This document shows positions 33,800 to 45,584 of a stretch of DNA of 64,000 bases, one piece after another. Both the position numbers and the translations under genes were made by a program. The notes beneath the pieces are model-generated. The model did no database searches and was not told the origin of the DNA. It worked only from the letters and a program-made list of their open reading frames with translations. The stretch is taken from the NCBI RefSeq assembly GCF_017355875.1, contig NZ_JAFEWC010000001.1:992001-1056000 (forward strand), written 5' to 3'. Positions within the stretch are counted from its first letter, which is position 1. Every line of letters starts with the position of its first letter. The stretch comes from Aridibaculum aurantiacum. GTDB taxonomy: Bacteria > Bacteroidota > Bacteroidia > Chitinophagales > Chitinophagaceae.

Positions 33800-33830
33800 A
33801 CATTGCAGCTAGTTTCGTGTTTCTACAACC

Positions 33831-35141
33831 ATGAAACCCTCTATCAACATCTTCTGGTTCAGGCGCGACCTGCGGCTGAACGACAATGCCGGTTTATACC
33901 ATGCCTTGAAAGCTGGGATGCCGGTGCTTCCTATTTTCATCTTTGATAAGCATATACTTGATCAGCTGGAGGATAAACACGACAAGAGGGTTTCGTTCAT
34001 CTACCAGGCGGTGCTTGAGCTGCAAACAGAGCTGGAAAAGCACCAGAGTTCGCTCCATGTTCATTACGCAGAGCCACTAGATGTCTTCAAGCAATTGTCG
34101 CAGGAGTATAATGTGCAGGCTGTTTTTACCAATCATGATTATGAGCCTTATGCGCTGCAGCGAGATGCCGCAATCAAGGAGTTGCTACAACAGCATGGTT
34201 GCTCTTTCTTCTCTTATAAAGACCATGTGATCTTTGAGAAGGATGAGGTGATGAAACCTGCAGGTGGCGCATATACAGTATTTACACCTTATAGCCGCGT
34301 TTGGCTAAAAAAGCTGGATGAATTTTACCTTTCTTCTTACCCTGTAGATAAATACCTGCACCGCTTGTACCAGCAGCCGTCTCTGGTTATTCCTACACTG
34401 CAGCAAATGGGTTTTGAAAAGGCAGAAGGAGTGACTCCTCCAAAGCAGTGGAAACGGGAGATTATAAAAGATTATCATGCTACCAGGGATTTGCCTGCTG
34501 TAGCTGGAACATCACAGATGGGTGTGCACCTGCGGTTTGGAACAATCAGCATCCGCCATCTGGCAAAGGTTGCCAATGAAACAAACGCTACTTATTTAAG
34601 TGAGCTTATCTGGCGTGAGTTCTACCAGGCGATCTTATGGCATTTTCCGCACGTGGGGCAGGGGCTGGCTTTTAAACCTGCATACGATAAAATACCATGG
34701 CGACATAATGAAGCTGATTTTGAACGGTGGTGCAACGGGACCACTGGCTATCCCATAGTAGATGCCGGTATGCGCGAACTGAATGAAACAGGTTTTATGC
34801 ACAACAGGATTCGCATGGTCACAGCCTCTTTTCTCACTAAGCACCTACTGATCGATTGGCGGTGGGGTGAAGCTTATTTTGCGCAAAAACTGCTCGATTA
34901 TGAGTTTGCTTCAAACAATGGAGGCTGGCAGTGGGCAGCAGGCAGTGGTTGCGATGCTGCGCCTTATTTCAGGATATTCAATCCTTACCTGCAAACAAAA
35001 AAGTTTGATAAAGACCTTGTGTATGTGCGTAAGTGGGTGCCGGAGTTTGAAGATTTTTCTTATCCCAAACCTATGGTAGAACATGAAGTGGCGCGCAAAC
35101 GTGCGCTGCAAGTATATGGCGAGGCGCTTAAGCCGTCATGA
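33831..35141 (+). CDS. Deoxyribodipyrimidine photolyase
   Basis: This is a DNA repair enzyme that uses blue light and FAD to split cyclobutane pyrimidine dimers. The 436-residue protein has the N-terminal photolyase antenna domain (NIFWFRRDLRLNDNAGLYHA, FIFDKHILD) and the C-terminal FAD domain with SELIWREFYQAILWHFP, YPIVDAGMRELNETGFMHNR, and NNGGWQWAAGSGCDAAPYFR. The last is the FAD/DNA-binding signature typical of class I photolyases. Its stop overlaps the mqnD stop by 6 nt in convergent orientation. Confidence 0.93.
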   Translation: MKPSINIFWFRRDLRLNDNAGLYHALKAGMPVLPIFIFDKHILDQLEDKHDKRVSFIYQAVLELQTELEKHQSSLHVHYAEPLDVFKQLSQEYNVQAVFTNHDYEPYALQRDAAIKELLQQHGCSFFSYKDHVIFEKDEVMKPAGGAYTVFTPYSRVWLKKLDEFYLSSYPVDKYLHRLYQQPSLVIPTLQQMGFEKAEGVTPPKQWKREIIKDYHATRDLPAVAGTSQMGVHLRFGTISIRHLAKVANETNATYLSELIWREFYQAILWHFPHVGQGLAFKPAYDKIPWRHNEADFERWCNGTTGYPIVDAGMRELNETGFMHNRIRMVTASFLTKHLLIDWRWGEAYFAQKLLDYEFASNNGGWQWAAGSGCDAAPYFRIFNPYLQTKKFDKDLVYVRKWVPEFEDFSYPKPMVEHEVARKRALQVYGEALKPS

Positions 35142-35975
35142 AATGAAAATATCTTCCTGGGCTATGTTGGCTGCAGGATGAATGGTTTTATAAACTTCCA
35201 GTAGTTTGCCCACCGCTGCTTTGCCCTCGTCTCCCAGGCGTAGCGAGTAATTATTTACATATAGATCAATATGCTGCTGCATCACCTGCTGGTCCATTTC
35301 CTGTGCGTGCTCCTGCACATACGGCGGCAGTTCACCCACATGATCAAATGCATATTGAAGGCTTTGCTGAATTAGCCGGTCTACCTGCAGCAACACCTCT
35401 TTTGGTAAAATTCTCTTTCCGACGATGCCGCCTAAAGGAATAGGAATATTCGTCTGCTGTTCCCAGTATTCGCCAAGGTCCAGCAACTTCTTTAGTCCCT
35501 TTTGCTGGTAGGTAAAACGATTTTCATGAATGATTACACCAGCATCTACTTCACCTTTGATCACTGCATTTTCTATTTCATGAAACACCTTGAAAACCTT
35601 TTTTTTGGCAGACGGAAAGGCATAAGAGAAAAGGAGGTGTGCTGTAGTGTTTTCGCCGGGAATAGCTATGGTGAAATCTGAGACCGGTTTCTGAATATCC
35701 TGGATCTCGTTGGTGCTCACAAGCAGCGGTCCTACACCTTTGCCCAATGCACCTCCACTATTCAGCACCTGGTATTTTTGCAGCAACAACGGCAGCACCC
35801 CATAACTGATCTTGCTGATATCAAGCTTTTCCTGCAGCGCCCACTGGTTGAGTGTCTGCACATCCTCCAGCACCACCTCGAACTCATAGCCTTGCGTATC
35901 AATCTTGCCGTTTACAAGTGCATCAAAAATGAATGTGTCGTTGGGGCAGGGGCTAAAACCTAAGGTCAGTTTCAT
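35136..35975 (-). CDS. mqnD: 1,4-dihydroxy-6-naphthoate synthase
   Basis: MqnD converts cyclic dehypoxanthine futalosine to 1,4-dihydroxy-6-naphthoate in the futalosine route to menaquinone. The 279-residue protein starts with the family's FSPCPNDTFIFDALVNGKID and has DISKISYGVLPLLL, GKGVGPLLVS, and the catalytic-region VIIHENRFTYQQKGLKKLLDLG. It lies 16 nt after mqnB, on the same strand, as a compact operon. The other mqn genes are not in the window. Confidence 0.93.
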   Translation of the reverse strand: MKLTLGFSPCPNDTFIFDALVNGKIDTQGYEFEVVLEDVQTLNQWALQEKLDISKISYGVLPLLLQKYQVLNSGGALGKGVGPLLVSTNEIQDIQKPVSDFTIAIPGENTTAHLLFSYAFPSAKKKVFKVFHEIENAVIKGEVDAGVIIHENRFTYQQKGLKKLLDLGEYWEQQTNIPIPLGGIVGKRILPKEVLLQVDRLIQQSLQYAFDHVGELPPYVQEHAQEMDQQVMQQHIDLYVNNYSLRLGDEGKAAVGKLLEVYKTIHPAANIAQEDIFIS

Positions 35976-35991
35976 CTATTGTTTTTTTAGA

Positions 35992-36654
35992 TCAGCTTAG
36001 CGGTAGCGCAGCCAGTAAGCGTACAACTTCCGCCGAAAGATTGTCAAGTGCCTGGCGGATTTGCCACTTGCTCTTGTCTCTTTCTCCAACGTAGTTGCTG
36101 ATGGCCTTTAGCTGCACGAAAGGCGTTTGCGTTTGCAAACCTACATAATGCAAGGCAACGCCTTCCATGGTTTCGATGGCTGCATCGTATTTCTGCTGTA
36201 GTTGTTGTATTCGCCTAGGTCGGGTGGTTATTTCATTAATGGTAACGGCAGTTACTGCTTTGATACTTTTTAGAGGAAGCTTATCCAGCCATGGATTTAC
36301 GAGTGCTTTTTTCGTATATGGAAAAATATCCTGCTGCTGCAGCCCGAGGTCAAATAGGTCGGAAAGTGCGCCATTTTCTTCCACCAAAAGATCGCCGCTA
36401 CAGTCGTTTGCCACATATACTACCTCCGCCAGTTGTAGATTATTACTTAAAGCCCCGGCTATCCCTACTTGTATTATAAGGTCAGGCTGTTGCTGTTGAA
36501 TAAGCGTAGAAAGGGCGTAAGTGGTGTGTAAGATGCCAATGCCGCTGGTGTGAAAGCTAATTTCATGGCGTGTAAAAGCATCTCCTTGCTGCTGTAAATT
36601 ATCCTTGATCCGCTGCCACTCCATTTGCGTAGCAGCCGAAATAACCACTTTCAT
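35992..36654 (-). CDS. mqnB: Futalosine hydrolase
   Basis: MqnB hydrolyses futalosine to dehypoxanthine futalosine and hypoxanthine, the step before cyclisation in menaquinone synthesis. The 220-residue protein is of the nucleoside phosphorylase/MTA-nucleosidase fold, with LIIQVGIAGALSNNL, DNDDCS-like VANDCSGDLLVEE and ETMEGVALHYVGLQTQTPF. The Met-Glu of the active-site loop and the conserved Asp-region are present. It precedes mqnD by 16 nt and is divergent from the pterin gene. It is the first gene of its operon. Confidence 0.9.
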   Translation of the reverse strand: MKVVISAATQMEWQRIKDNLQQQGDAFTRHEISFHTSGIGILHTTYALSTLIQQQQPDLIIQVGIAGALSNNLQLAEVVYVANDCSGDLLVEENGALSDLFDLGLQQQDIFPYTKKALVNPWLDKLPLKSIKAVTAVTINEITTRPRRIQQLQQKYDAAIETMEGVALHYVGLQTQTPFVQLKAISNYVGERDKSKWQIRQALDNLSAEVVRLLAALPLS

Positions 36655-36708
36655 ATGTTAAAGGTCGGGCTAAAACCAAAGCTGCCAATGCTTTTAGGCT
36701 TCAAATAT

Positions 36709-36716
36709 TACCTTTG
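36709..36716 (+). promoter_or_regulatory. Bacteroidota-type -7 box (TACCTTTG)
   Basis: TACCTTTG fits the TAnnTTTG consensus and lies 19 nt upstream of the first pterin synthase ATG at 36735. No clean -33 element is seen. The divergent mqnB gene begins about 55 nt away. Confidence 0.45.
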
Positions 36717-36734
36717 CCGAAATTTTTGTGCAGA

Positions 36735-37145
36735 ATGGTGTATCTCACCCGATTAGAACATTTCAACGCGGCTCATAAACTTTACAACCCTAACTGGAGC
36801 AAAGAAAGGAACGAAGAGGTATTTGGTGTATGTGCTAACGAGAACTGGCATGGCCACAATTTTGATCTATATGTCACCATTAAAGGAAAGGTAGATCCGG
36901 ATACAGGTTTTTTGTTTGACGTAAAGAAGTTGAGCACCATCATCAGGGAGAACGTGATCAGGAAAGTAGACCATAAGAACCTGAATATGGATGTTGATTT
37001 TTTACAAGGTAAAATGTGCAGTACTGAAAACCTTGCCATTGGTATATGGGAGCAACTGCAACCACACCTGCCGGCAAATGTTCAGTTGCATTGCATAAAG
37101 CTTTACGAAACGCCACGCATTTATGTGGAATATTTCGGTAAGTAA
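36735..37145 (+). CDS. 6-pyruvoyl-tetrahydropterin synthase-like protein, copy 1
   Basis: This is a 136-residue zinc enzyme of the PTPS/QueD family, which acts on 7,8-dihydroneopterin triphosphate. Zinc ligands and the catalytic cysteine are visible: HFNAAHKL, CANENWHGHNF, VDHKNLNMDVDF and STENLAIGIW. The Cys and HGH are separated by five residues, as in animal PTPS (CxxxxxHGHN), whereas QueD has three. A start at ATG 36735 gives the family N-terminus; an in-frame TTG at 36714 adds seven residues. A second copy begins 49 nt later, followed by folE. Confidence 0.85.
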   Translation: MVYLTRLEHFNAAHKLYNPNWSKERNEEVFGVCANENWHGHNFDLYVTIKGKVDPDTGFLFDVKKLSTIIRENVIRKVDHKNLNMDVDFLQGKMCSTENLAIGIWEQLQPHLPANVQLHCIKLYETPRIYVEYFGK

Positions 37146-37194
37146 CCAACTGCTGTGAACCATATTATTTAACCGGTGTTATTCCAGGCAGCTT

Positions 37195-37611
37195 ATGACA
37201 GCAAACAAGGTAGCGGTTTTTAGAAAGGAACATTTTAATGCAGCGCACAGGCTTTTCAACCCGGCATGGCAGGACGAGCAGAACAGCAAGGTGTTTGGCA
37301 AATGCAGCAATCCAAATTTTCATGGTCACAATTATGAACTGGTGGTAAAGGTGGTAGGTGTACCCGACCCTGTTACCGGTTTTGTGATAGACCTGAAATT
37401 TTTGAGTGACCTGGTGCAGGAGCATGTGCTCAACCGTTTTGATCATAAGAACCTGAATGTAGAGGTAGCAGAATTTGCTACCATGAATCCTACCGCTGAG
37501 AATATTGCAATTGTAATATATAACACGCTCCGTCCGCACATAGACCAGCAGCACGACCTGCAGGTGAGGCTGTACGAAACAGAGCGAAACTTCGTGGAAT
37601 ACCCCGCATAA
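37195..37611 (+). CDS. 6-pyruvoyl-tetrahydropterin synthase-like protein, copy 2
   Basis: This 138-residue paralogue of copy 1 has [62 protein letters not shown] and [12 protein letters not shown]. The pattern, including CxxxxxHGHNY and the DHKNL and TENVA-like segments, resembles animal PTPS closely. Located 17 nt before folE, it is well placed to use dihydroneopterin triphosphate made by FolE. A tetrahydrobiopterin-type pathway is inferred, but no sepiapterin reductase is present here. Confidence 0.85.
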   Translation: MTANKVAVFRKEHFNAAHRLFNPAWQDEQNSKVFGKCSNPNFHGHNYELVVKVVGVPDPVTGFVIDLKFLSDLVQEHVLNRFDHKNLNVEVAEFATMNPTAENIAIVIYNTLRPHIDQQHDLQVRLYETERNFVEYPA

Positions 37612-37628
37612 CTTTTAATTATACCAAC

Positions 37629-38225
37629 ATGGCATATAAAAAATCTGAAGCATACGATGAAGATATAACCGCAGCGCTGGCTAAAAACTACCGCGAATCA
37701 ATAGCCCTTTTGGGTGAGGACCCGGATAGGGAAGGGCTGCAAAAAACGCCTGAAAGGCTGGCGAAGGCTATGCAGTTTTCTACGCAGGGTTACCAGCAGG
37801 ATGCACATGAGATACTGAACTCAGCTAAATTTCATGAAGAAGTGAGCGAGATGATCATTGTAAAGGATATAGAGATCTATAGTCTGTGTGAGCATCACCT
37901 GGTGCCTTTTTATGGCAAAGCGCACGTGGCTTATATTCCTAACGGCTGGATCACCGGCTTGAGCAAAATAGCACGCGTGGTAGACGTATATGCACGCAGG
38001 CTGCAGGTGCAGGAGCGAATGACAACACAAATTCTTCAAGCTATACAGCAAACACTGAATCCATTAGGAGTAGCAGTTGTGATAGAAGCGGCTCACCTGT
38101 GCATGATGATGCGCGGCGTGCAAAAGCAGAATTCTTTCACCACCACATCAGCTTTTTCTGGTCAATTTGAAAATGATGTTACCCGAAGCGAATTTCTGAA
38201 GTTGATATCTTCTAAACTACATTAA
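37629..38225 (+). CDS. folE: GTP cyclohydrolase I
   Basis: FolE converts GTP to 7,8-dihydroneopterin triphosphate, the entry to folate and pterin synthesis. The 198-residue protein shows [21 protein letters not shown] (zinc Cys and catalytic His), [20 protein letters not shown], and [19 protein letters not shown]. Both the second zinc cysteine (in HLCM) and the phosphate-binding residues are kept. It closes a three-gene run (PTPS, PTPS, folE) and a terminator follows immediately. Confidence 0.95.
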   Translation: MAYKKSEAYDEDITAALAKNYRESIALLGEDPDREGLQKTPERLAKAMQFSTQGYQQDAHEILNSAKFHEEVSEMIIVKDIEIYSLCEHHLVPFYGKAHVAYIPNGWITGLSKIARVVDVYARRLQVQERMTTQILQAIQQTLNPLGVAVVIEAAHLCMMMRGVQKQNSFTTTSAFSGQFENDVTRSEFLKLISSKLH

Positions 38226-38230
38226 TAAGA

Positions 38231-38254
38231 GCCCGCTGAAAAGCGGGTTTTTTG
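38231..38254 (+). terminator. Intrinsic terminator of folE operon
   Basis: A 6-bp GC-rich stem (CCCGCT 38232-38237, AGCGGG 38242-38247) with a GAAA tetraloop is followed by six T residues. Confidence 0.85.
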
Positions 38255-38281
38255 TTTATATAACTGGTGGAACTTTTACGC

Positions 38282-38337
38282 CAAGCTGAAAAGCTTGGTC
38301 ACCGTACAAGTGTGCGACCCCGAAAATGTAACGGGGC
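38282..38337. repeat. Hairpins plus dispersed GTACAAGTGTGCGACC motif
   Basis: A 7-bp stem with GAAA loop (CCAAGCT 38282-38288, AGCTTGG 38293-38299) is followed by GTACAAGTGTGCGACC (38304-38319) and a second, GC-rich inverted pair (CCCCG, CGGGG). The 16-mer matches 23-38 (minus strand) with one substitution and shares the GTGTGCGAC core of the 1246 and 2672 copies. No gene is seen in the 38255-38494 spacer. Confidence 0.5.
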
Positions 38338-38494
38338 AGGCGCAACCGGAGTTCAGAAAAGATTCTGATGTTGGCAACCAAAAATTATTGATACCTGGAA
38401 CATTGGGGTGTAGGCAAGTTTAGAAACAGCATTGAATTATGCACCACAGGTGCTGAAGCCGCATCAACACTTATTTTTACGCAAATTATTTTTC

Positions 38495-39385
38495 ATGAAG
38501 CACGCATACATTTTTCCTGGCCAGGGTAGCCAGTTTGCTGGAATGGGCAAGAACCTTTACGAAAGCAATGAACAGGCTAAGGAAATGTTTGAACAGGCCA
38601 ATGAGATACTTGGTTTCAGGATTTCGGATATTATGTTTGGTGGTACCGACGAGGAGCTGCGCCGTACGGATGTGACGCAGCCGGCGGTTTTTATACATTC
38701 TGTGGTGGCTTATAAAACTATTGCAGGTGCCACGCCTGATATGGTTGCAGGTCATTCACTGGGTGAGTTTTCGGCGCTGGTGGCTAATGGCGCCTTGTCG
38801 TTTGCCGACGCACTAAAGCTGGTGAGCATAAGGGCAAAGGCGATGCAGCGTGCCTGCGAACTAAATCCTTCTACCATGGCTGCTGTACTGGCTTTGGATG
38901 ACGAGAAGGTGGTGGAAATATGCGCGGAAGTAGCCAAAGAAACAGGAGAAGTAGTGGTGGCAGCCAATTTCAACTGCCCGGGTCAATTGGTAATAAGCGG
39001 ATCGATAAAAGGAATAGAAGTAGCCTGCGAAAGAATGAAGGCTGCGGGTGCTAAACGCGCTTTGGTACTGCCTGTAGGCGGAGCATTTCACAGCCCGCTG
39101 ATGGAGCCAGCGAAGGAAGAACTGGCGGCGGCAATTCAAGCGGTTACCATCCACCAGCCAAGCTGCCCGGTGTACCAGAACGTGGTTGCAGCGGCAGTTA
39201 CTGATGCTGATCAGATAAAGCAGAACCTGGTGAACCAATTAACAGGTGCTGTGAGATGGACGCAGAGCGTACAAGCAATGGTAGCAGATGGTGCTACACA
39301 ATTCATTGAGGTAGGGCCTGGTAAGGTACTGCAAGGGCTGGTTGGTAAAATAGATAAGGCTGCTGTTACTTCTGGTATAAGCTGA
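38495..39385 (+). CDS. fabD: Malonyl-CoA:ACP transacylase
   Basis: FabD transfers malonyl from CoA to acyl carrier protein, supplying fatty-acid elongation. The 296-residue protein has IFPGQGSQFAGMG, the nucleophile serine S88 in AGHSLGEFSALVA, a conserved Arg region after SIRAKAMQ, and the catalytic His in VGGAFHSPLMEPA. The length is typical. The start is ATG 38495; an earlier in-frame ATG at 38432 adds 21 residues that are not of the family. It is monocistronic, with a terminator about 170 nt downstream. Confidence 0.95.
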   Translation: MKHAYIFPGQGSQFAGMGKNLYESNEQAKEMFEQANEILGFRISDIMFGGTDEELRRTDVTQPAVFIHSVVAYKTIAGATPDMVAGHSLGEFSALVANGALSFADALKLVSIRAKAMQRACELNPSTMAAVLALDDEKVVEICAEVAKETGEVVVAANFNCPGQLVISGSIKGIEVACERMKAAGAKRALVLPVGGAFHSPLMEPAKEELAAAIQAVTIHQPSCPVYQNVVAAAVTDADQIKQNLVNQLTGAVRWTQSVQAMVADGATQFIEVGPGKVLQGLVGKIDKAAVTSGIS

Positions 39386-39558
39386 TCTTCATTCGAAAAA
39401 ATCTTTTTTAGCTGATGTAAATCATCTTTTTTGCAAAAAAAGTAGATGAAGAGGCTGTTAAAGAAAACCTAATGGCTTATATTCGACCTCGCAAAGCGGC
39501 CTGCCATACCCGCTGGTTAAAAAGATTTCTAAGGATACTATTCGCACATGAGAAGTGT

Positions 39559-39589
39559 GGACCCTGCAAAAGCGGGGTCCTTTTGTTTT
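39559..39589 (+). terminator. Intrinsic terminator after fabD
   Basis: A 9-bp stem with one G-T wobble (GGACCCTGC 39559-39567, GCGGGGTCC 39572-39580), loop AAAA, is followed by TTTTGTTTT. It lies 174 nt past the fabD stop, and the intervening sequence has only T/A-rich stretches. Confidence 0.75.
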
Positions 39590-40052
39590 ATGGCACTATT
39601 GAGCAGTTGATCCACTCACCGTCGAAGCTGGCGTTGTACTTCTTATAGAATTGTATGGCAGGTTCGTTCCATTCCAGCACTTGCCATACTATGCCGTGCA
39701 GGTTTCTTTCTTTTGCTTCAACTATCAACTGGTCGAAAAGCATTTTGCCAATGCCCTGGCAGCGCATTTTTTCTGTTACCACGATATCTTCCAGGTACAT
39801 CCGCTGCCCTTTCCATGTACTGTACCTGATGTAGTAAAGGGCAAATGCATGGATCTGTTCTACGCCTTCTTCTACAGATGTGGCTACAAAAGCCCACCAC
39901 ACCGGTTGCTGTCCAAAGCCACTTTCAATGAAATGATCTAACGAAACAGTGACTTCGTTGGGTGCTTTTTCATAATCTGCCAGTTCCTGCACCAGCTCCA
40001 TTATGCGTGCGCAGTCTTCTTTCTTTGCTCTTCTTATAGTTATGTCGGTCAT
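39588..40052 (-). CDS. GNAT-family N-acetyltransferase
   Basis: This 154-residue acetyl-CoA-dependent transferase is of the GNAT superfamily, resembling diamine/spermidine acetyltransferase-type members. It has ITIRRAKKEDCARIMELVQEL, the beta-4/motif A segment YLEDIVVTEKMRCQGIGKML (acetyl-CoA pyrophosphate loop) and an EWNEPAIQFYKKYNA C-terminal motif. The start is ATG 40052. An upstream in-frame ATG at 40172 would add 40 residues translated from the intergenic repeat and is rejected. The acceptor is unknown. Confidence 0.85.
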   Translation of the reverse strand: MTDITIRRAKKEDCARIMELVQELADYEKAPNEVTVSLDHFIESGFGQQPVWWAFVATSVEEGVEQIHAFALYYIRYSTWKGQRMYLEDIVVTEKMRCQGIGKMLFDQLIVEAKERNLHGIVWQVLEWNEPAIQFYKKYNASFDGEWINCSIVP

Positions 40053-40082
40053 TGGTAAAAATGGTTTGTTGTCTCTGTTTCT

Positions 40083-40201
40083 GGTGAATGGTGAATTGTG
40101 AATGGTGAAAAGTGAAGGGGCTTTTGATTTCTGACTATTACCTTGGCTATTGACCATTGACTTTTGGTCCATTGACTATTGACAATTCAATATTGACAAC
40201 C
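40083..40201. repeat. Heptad-period intergenic element, GNAT upstream
   Basis: Five in-register 7-mers of GGTGAAT type (40083-40117) are followed by seven units of GACYATT type (from 40145, one 1-nt slip). The two halves are partial reverse complements. The array lies between the GNAT gene and the trans-sulfuration gene, both on the minus strand, and ends 10 nt before the latter's stop. Confidence 0.65.
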
Positions 40202-40210
40202 CTATACCTT

Positions 40211-41440
40211 CTATCCTTCAAGCGCCTGCTCCAGGTCTGCAATAATATCCTCTACACTTTCAATGCCTACGCTCATTCTTATCAATCCATCGGTTATGCC
40301 ATACTGAAGCCTTTCCTGTGCGCCAACACCATAATGTGTCATAGATGCAGGATGCGAGATCAGGGTGTCTACACTGCCTAGAGATACAGCACGAATACAC
40401 ATCTGCAGCTTGTTGATGAACTTAATGCCTGCATCCAACCCGCCTTCTAATTCAAAGCTTACCATAGCGCCTGGTTGGCTCATTTGCTTTTGTGTAATAG
40501 CAAATCCTGGATGCGTAGGCAGACCATTATAATTAACATGCGCAACTGAAGGATGCTGTTGCAGGTACTGCGCTACCTGTTTAGCATTGGCGCAGTGTCG
40601 GTCCATACGTATCTCTAATGTTTTCAAGCCCTGTAGCAACAGGAATGCATCGAAAGGATTGCTGCTGCCACCTATTAGCCGGTGCCACTTGGTAGCTTTT
40701 GTTTTCATGAAATCCAGGTCCTTTCCCAGCAGCACGCCACCTATAGCAGTGCCGTGTCCATTCAGAAATTTAGTGGTTGAATGAAAAACGAAATCAGCGC
40801 CCAGTGCAAATGGCCGCTGCAGGTAAGGCGTAGCAAAAGTGTTATCAACCGAAACAATGCAGTTGTATTTTTTAGCTATTGCACTTATGGCTGCTATGTC
40901 TATACATTGAATGGTAGGATTGGCTGGTGTTTCTATATGCACAAGCTTTATTGCAGGGTCTTGCTTAAGCAGCGCTTCCACTTCGTCAGCATTTCGCATA
41001 TCGCTGATGATGGCTTCTATACCACATTCCTTCAGCACCTTTGTTACCAGTTCATGTGTGCCGCCATACAAGCTATAATGGCTAAGCATTTTATCACCTG
41101 CGGACAAGTTACTCATGAACAATGTAGTCATTGCTGCCTGGCCGCTTGCATGCAGTATAGCTTTTACCTGTAGTGGTTGTCCATTGTCATCTTTTACTTC
41201 GTACGTTTCCAGTGCTTCAATCACTCTTTCGGCATCAGCAAAAGTGGGATTGCCCCAGCGGCTGTAAACATAGCCTTCCTGCTGCCCGGAAAAGCGTTCC
41301 ATGCCTTGCTGCGCTGTATCAAACACAAAGGTGGAGCTTGCATAAATAGGCGTGGTATGCGCTGAATTAGGATGTAGATTATTGTGGGCATGTAATGCTG
41401 CTGAACTAAATCCTTTCGTTGTAAATGTTTTATCGGCCAT
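40211..41440 (-). CDS. Trans-sulfuration PLP enzyme (Cys/Met metabolism)
   Basis: This 409-residue enzyme belongs to the Cys/Met-metabolism PLP family (cystathionine gamma-synthase or beta/gamma-lyase, methionine gamma-lyase, O-acylhomoserine sulfhydrylase). It shows ASGQAAMTTLFMSNLSAGD, DNTFATPYLQRPFALGADFV, and the PLP-lysine in HSTTKFLNGHGTAIGG, with SLGSVDTLISHPASMTH at the C-terminus. The exact reaction cannot be fixed by reading. A start at 41440 (MADKTFTTKGF) is preferred; an upstream ATG at 41488 adds a hydrophobic 16-residue stretch. Confidence 0.85.
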   Translation of the reverse strand: MADKTFTTKGFSSAALHAHNNLHPNSAHTTPIYASSTFVFDTAQQGMERFSGQQEGYVYSRWGNPTFADAERVIEALETYEVKDDNGQPLQVKAILHASGQAAMTTLFMSNLSAGDKMLSHYSLYGGTHELVTKVLKECGIEAIISDMRNADEVEALLKQDPAIKLVHIETPANPTIQCIDIAAISAIAKKYNCIVSVDNTFATPYLQRPFALGADFVFHSTTKFLNGHGTAIGGVLLGKDLDFMKTKATKWHRLIGGSSNPFDAFLLLQGLKTLEIRMDRHCANAKQVAQYLQQHPSVAHVNYNGLPTHPGFAITQKQMSQPGAMVSFELEGGLDAGIKFINKLQMCIRAVSLGSVDTLISHPASMTHYGVGAQERLQYGITDGLIRMSVGIESVEDIIADLEQALEG

Positions 41441-41514
41441 AGCGCAAACTTTTCCTGTAGGTGTTGTAAATAAAACGGAAAGTAGCATTTTTACATCCTG
41501 CTAAACCACATAAG

Positions 41515-45384
<3,870 letters not shown>

Positions 45385-45424
45385 TGGCAGCAGTTTCGTT
45401 AATGTGAAAGTAAGTTTTTTATCA

Positions 45425-45497
45425 TGATGTAGTAATGATGTAGTGGATTTCTATAGAAAATCAAGGTTTTGTGATAGATGATGTAGTAGTGATGTAG
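45425..45497. promoter_or_regulatory. Two pairs of TGATGTAG direct repeats (candidate operator)
   Basis: TGATGTAG occurs at 45425-45432, 45436-45443, 45479-45486 and 45490-45497. Within each pair the spacing is exactly 11 bp (one helical turn), and the pairs start 54 bp apart (about five turns). They lie in the divergent spacer between the LuxR-type regulator and susC (ATG 45585). Binding by that regulator is an inference from position. Confidence 0.6.
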
Positions 45498-45584
45498 TAG
45501 TAAATGCAGGAAATGAAGCTGCCCAGCCTACTTTTAACCTGTCATATAAACGACCCATTTTACCTCACTAACAAATGCTTGTGT

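Noticed and set aside
40053-40172. 40-residue N-terminal extension of the GNAT protein
   Set aside because: The extension is a translation of the heptad repeat array (FTIHNSPFT-like peptides), and the family N-terminus begins at MTDITIRR.
45504-45584. 27-residue N-terminal extension of SusC
   Set aside because: The extension precedes a perfect signal peptide at 45585 and overlaps the candidate operator region.
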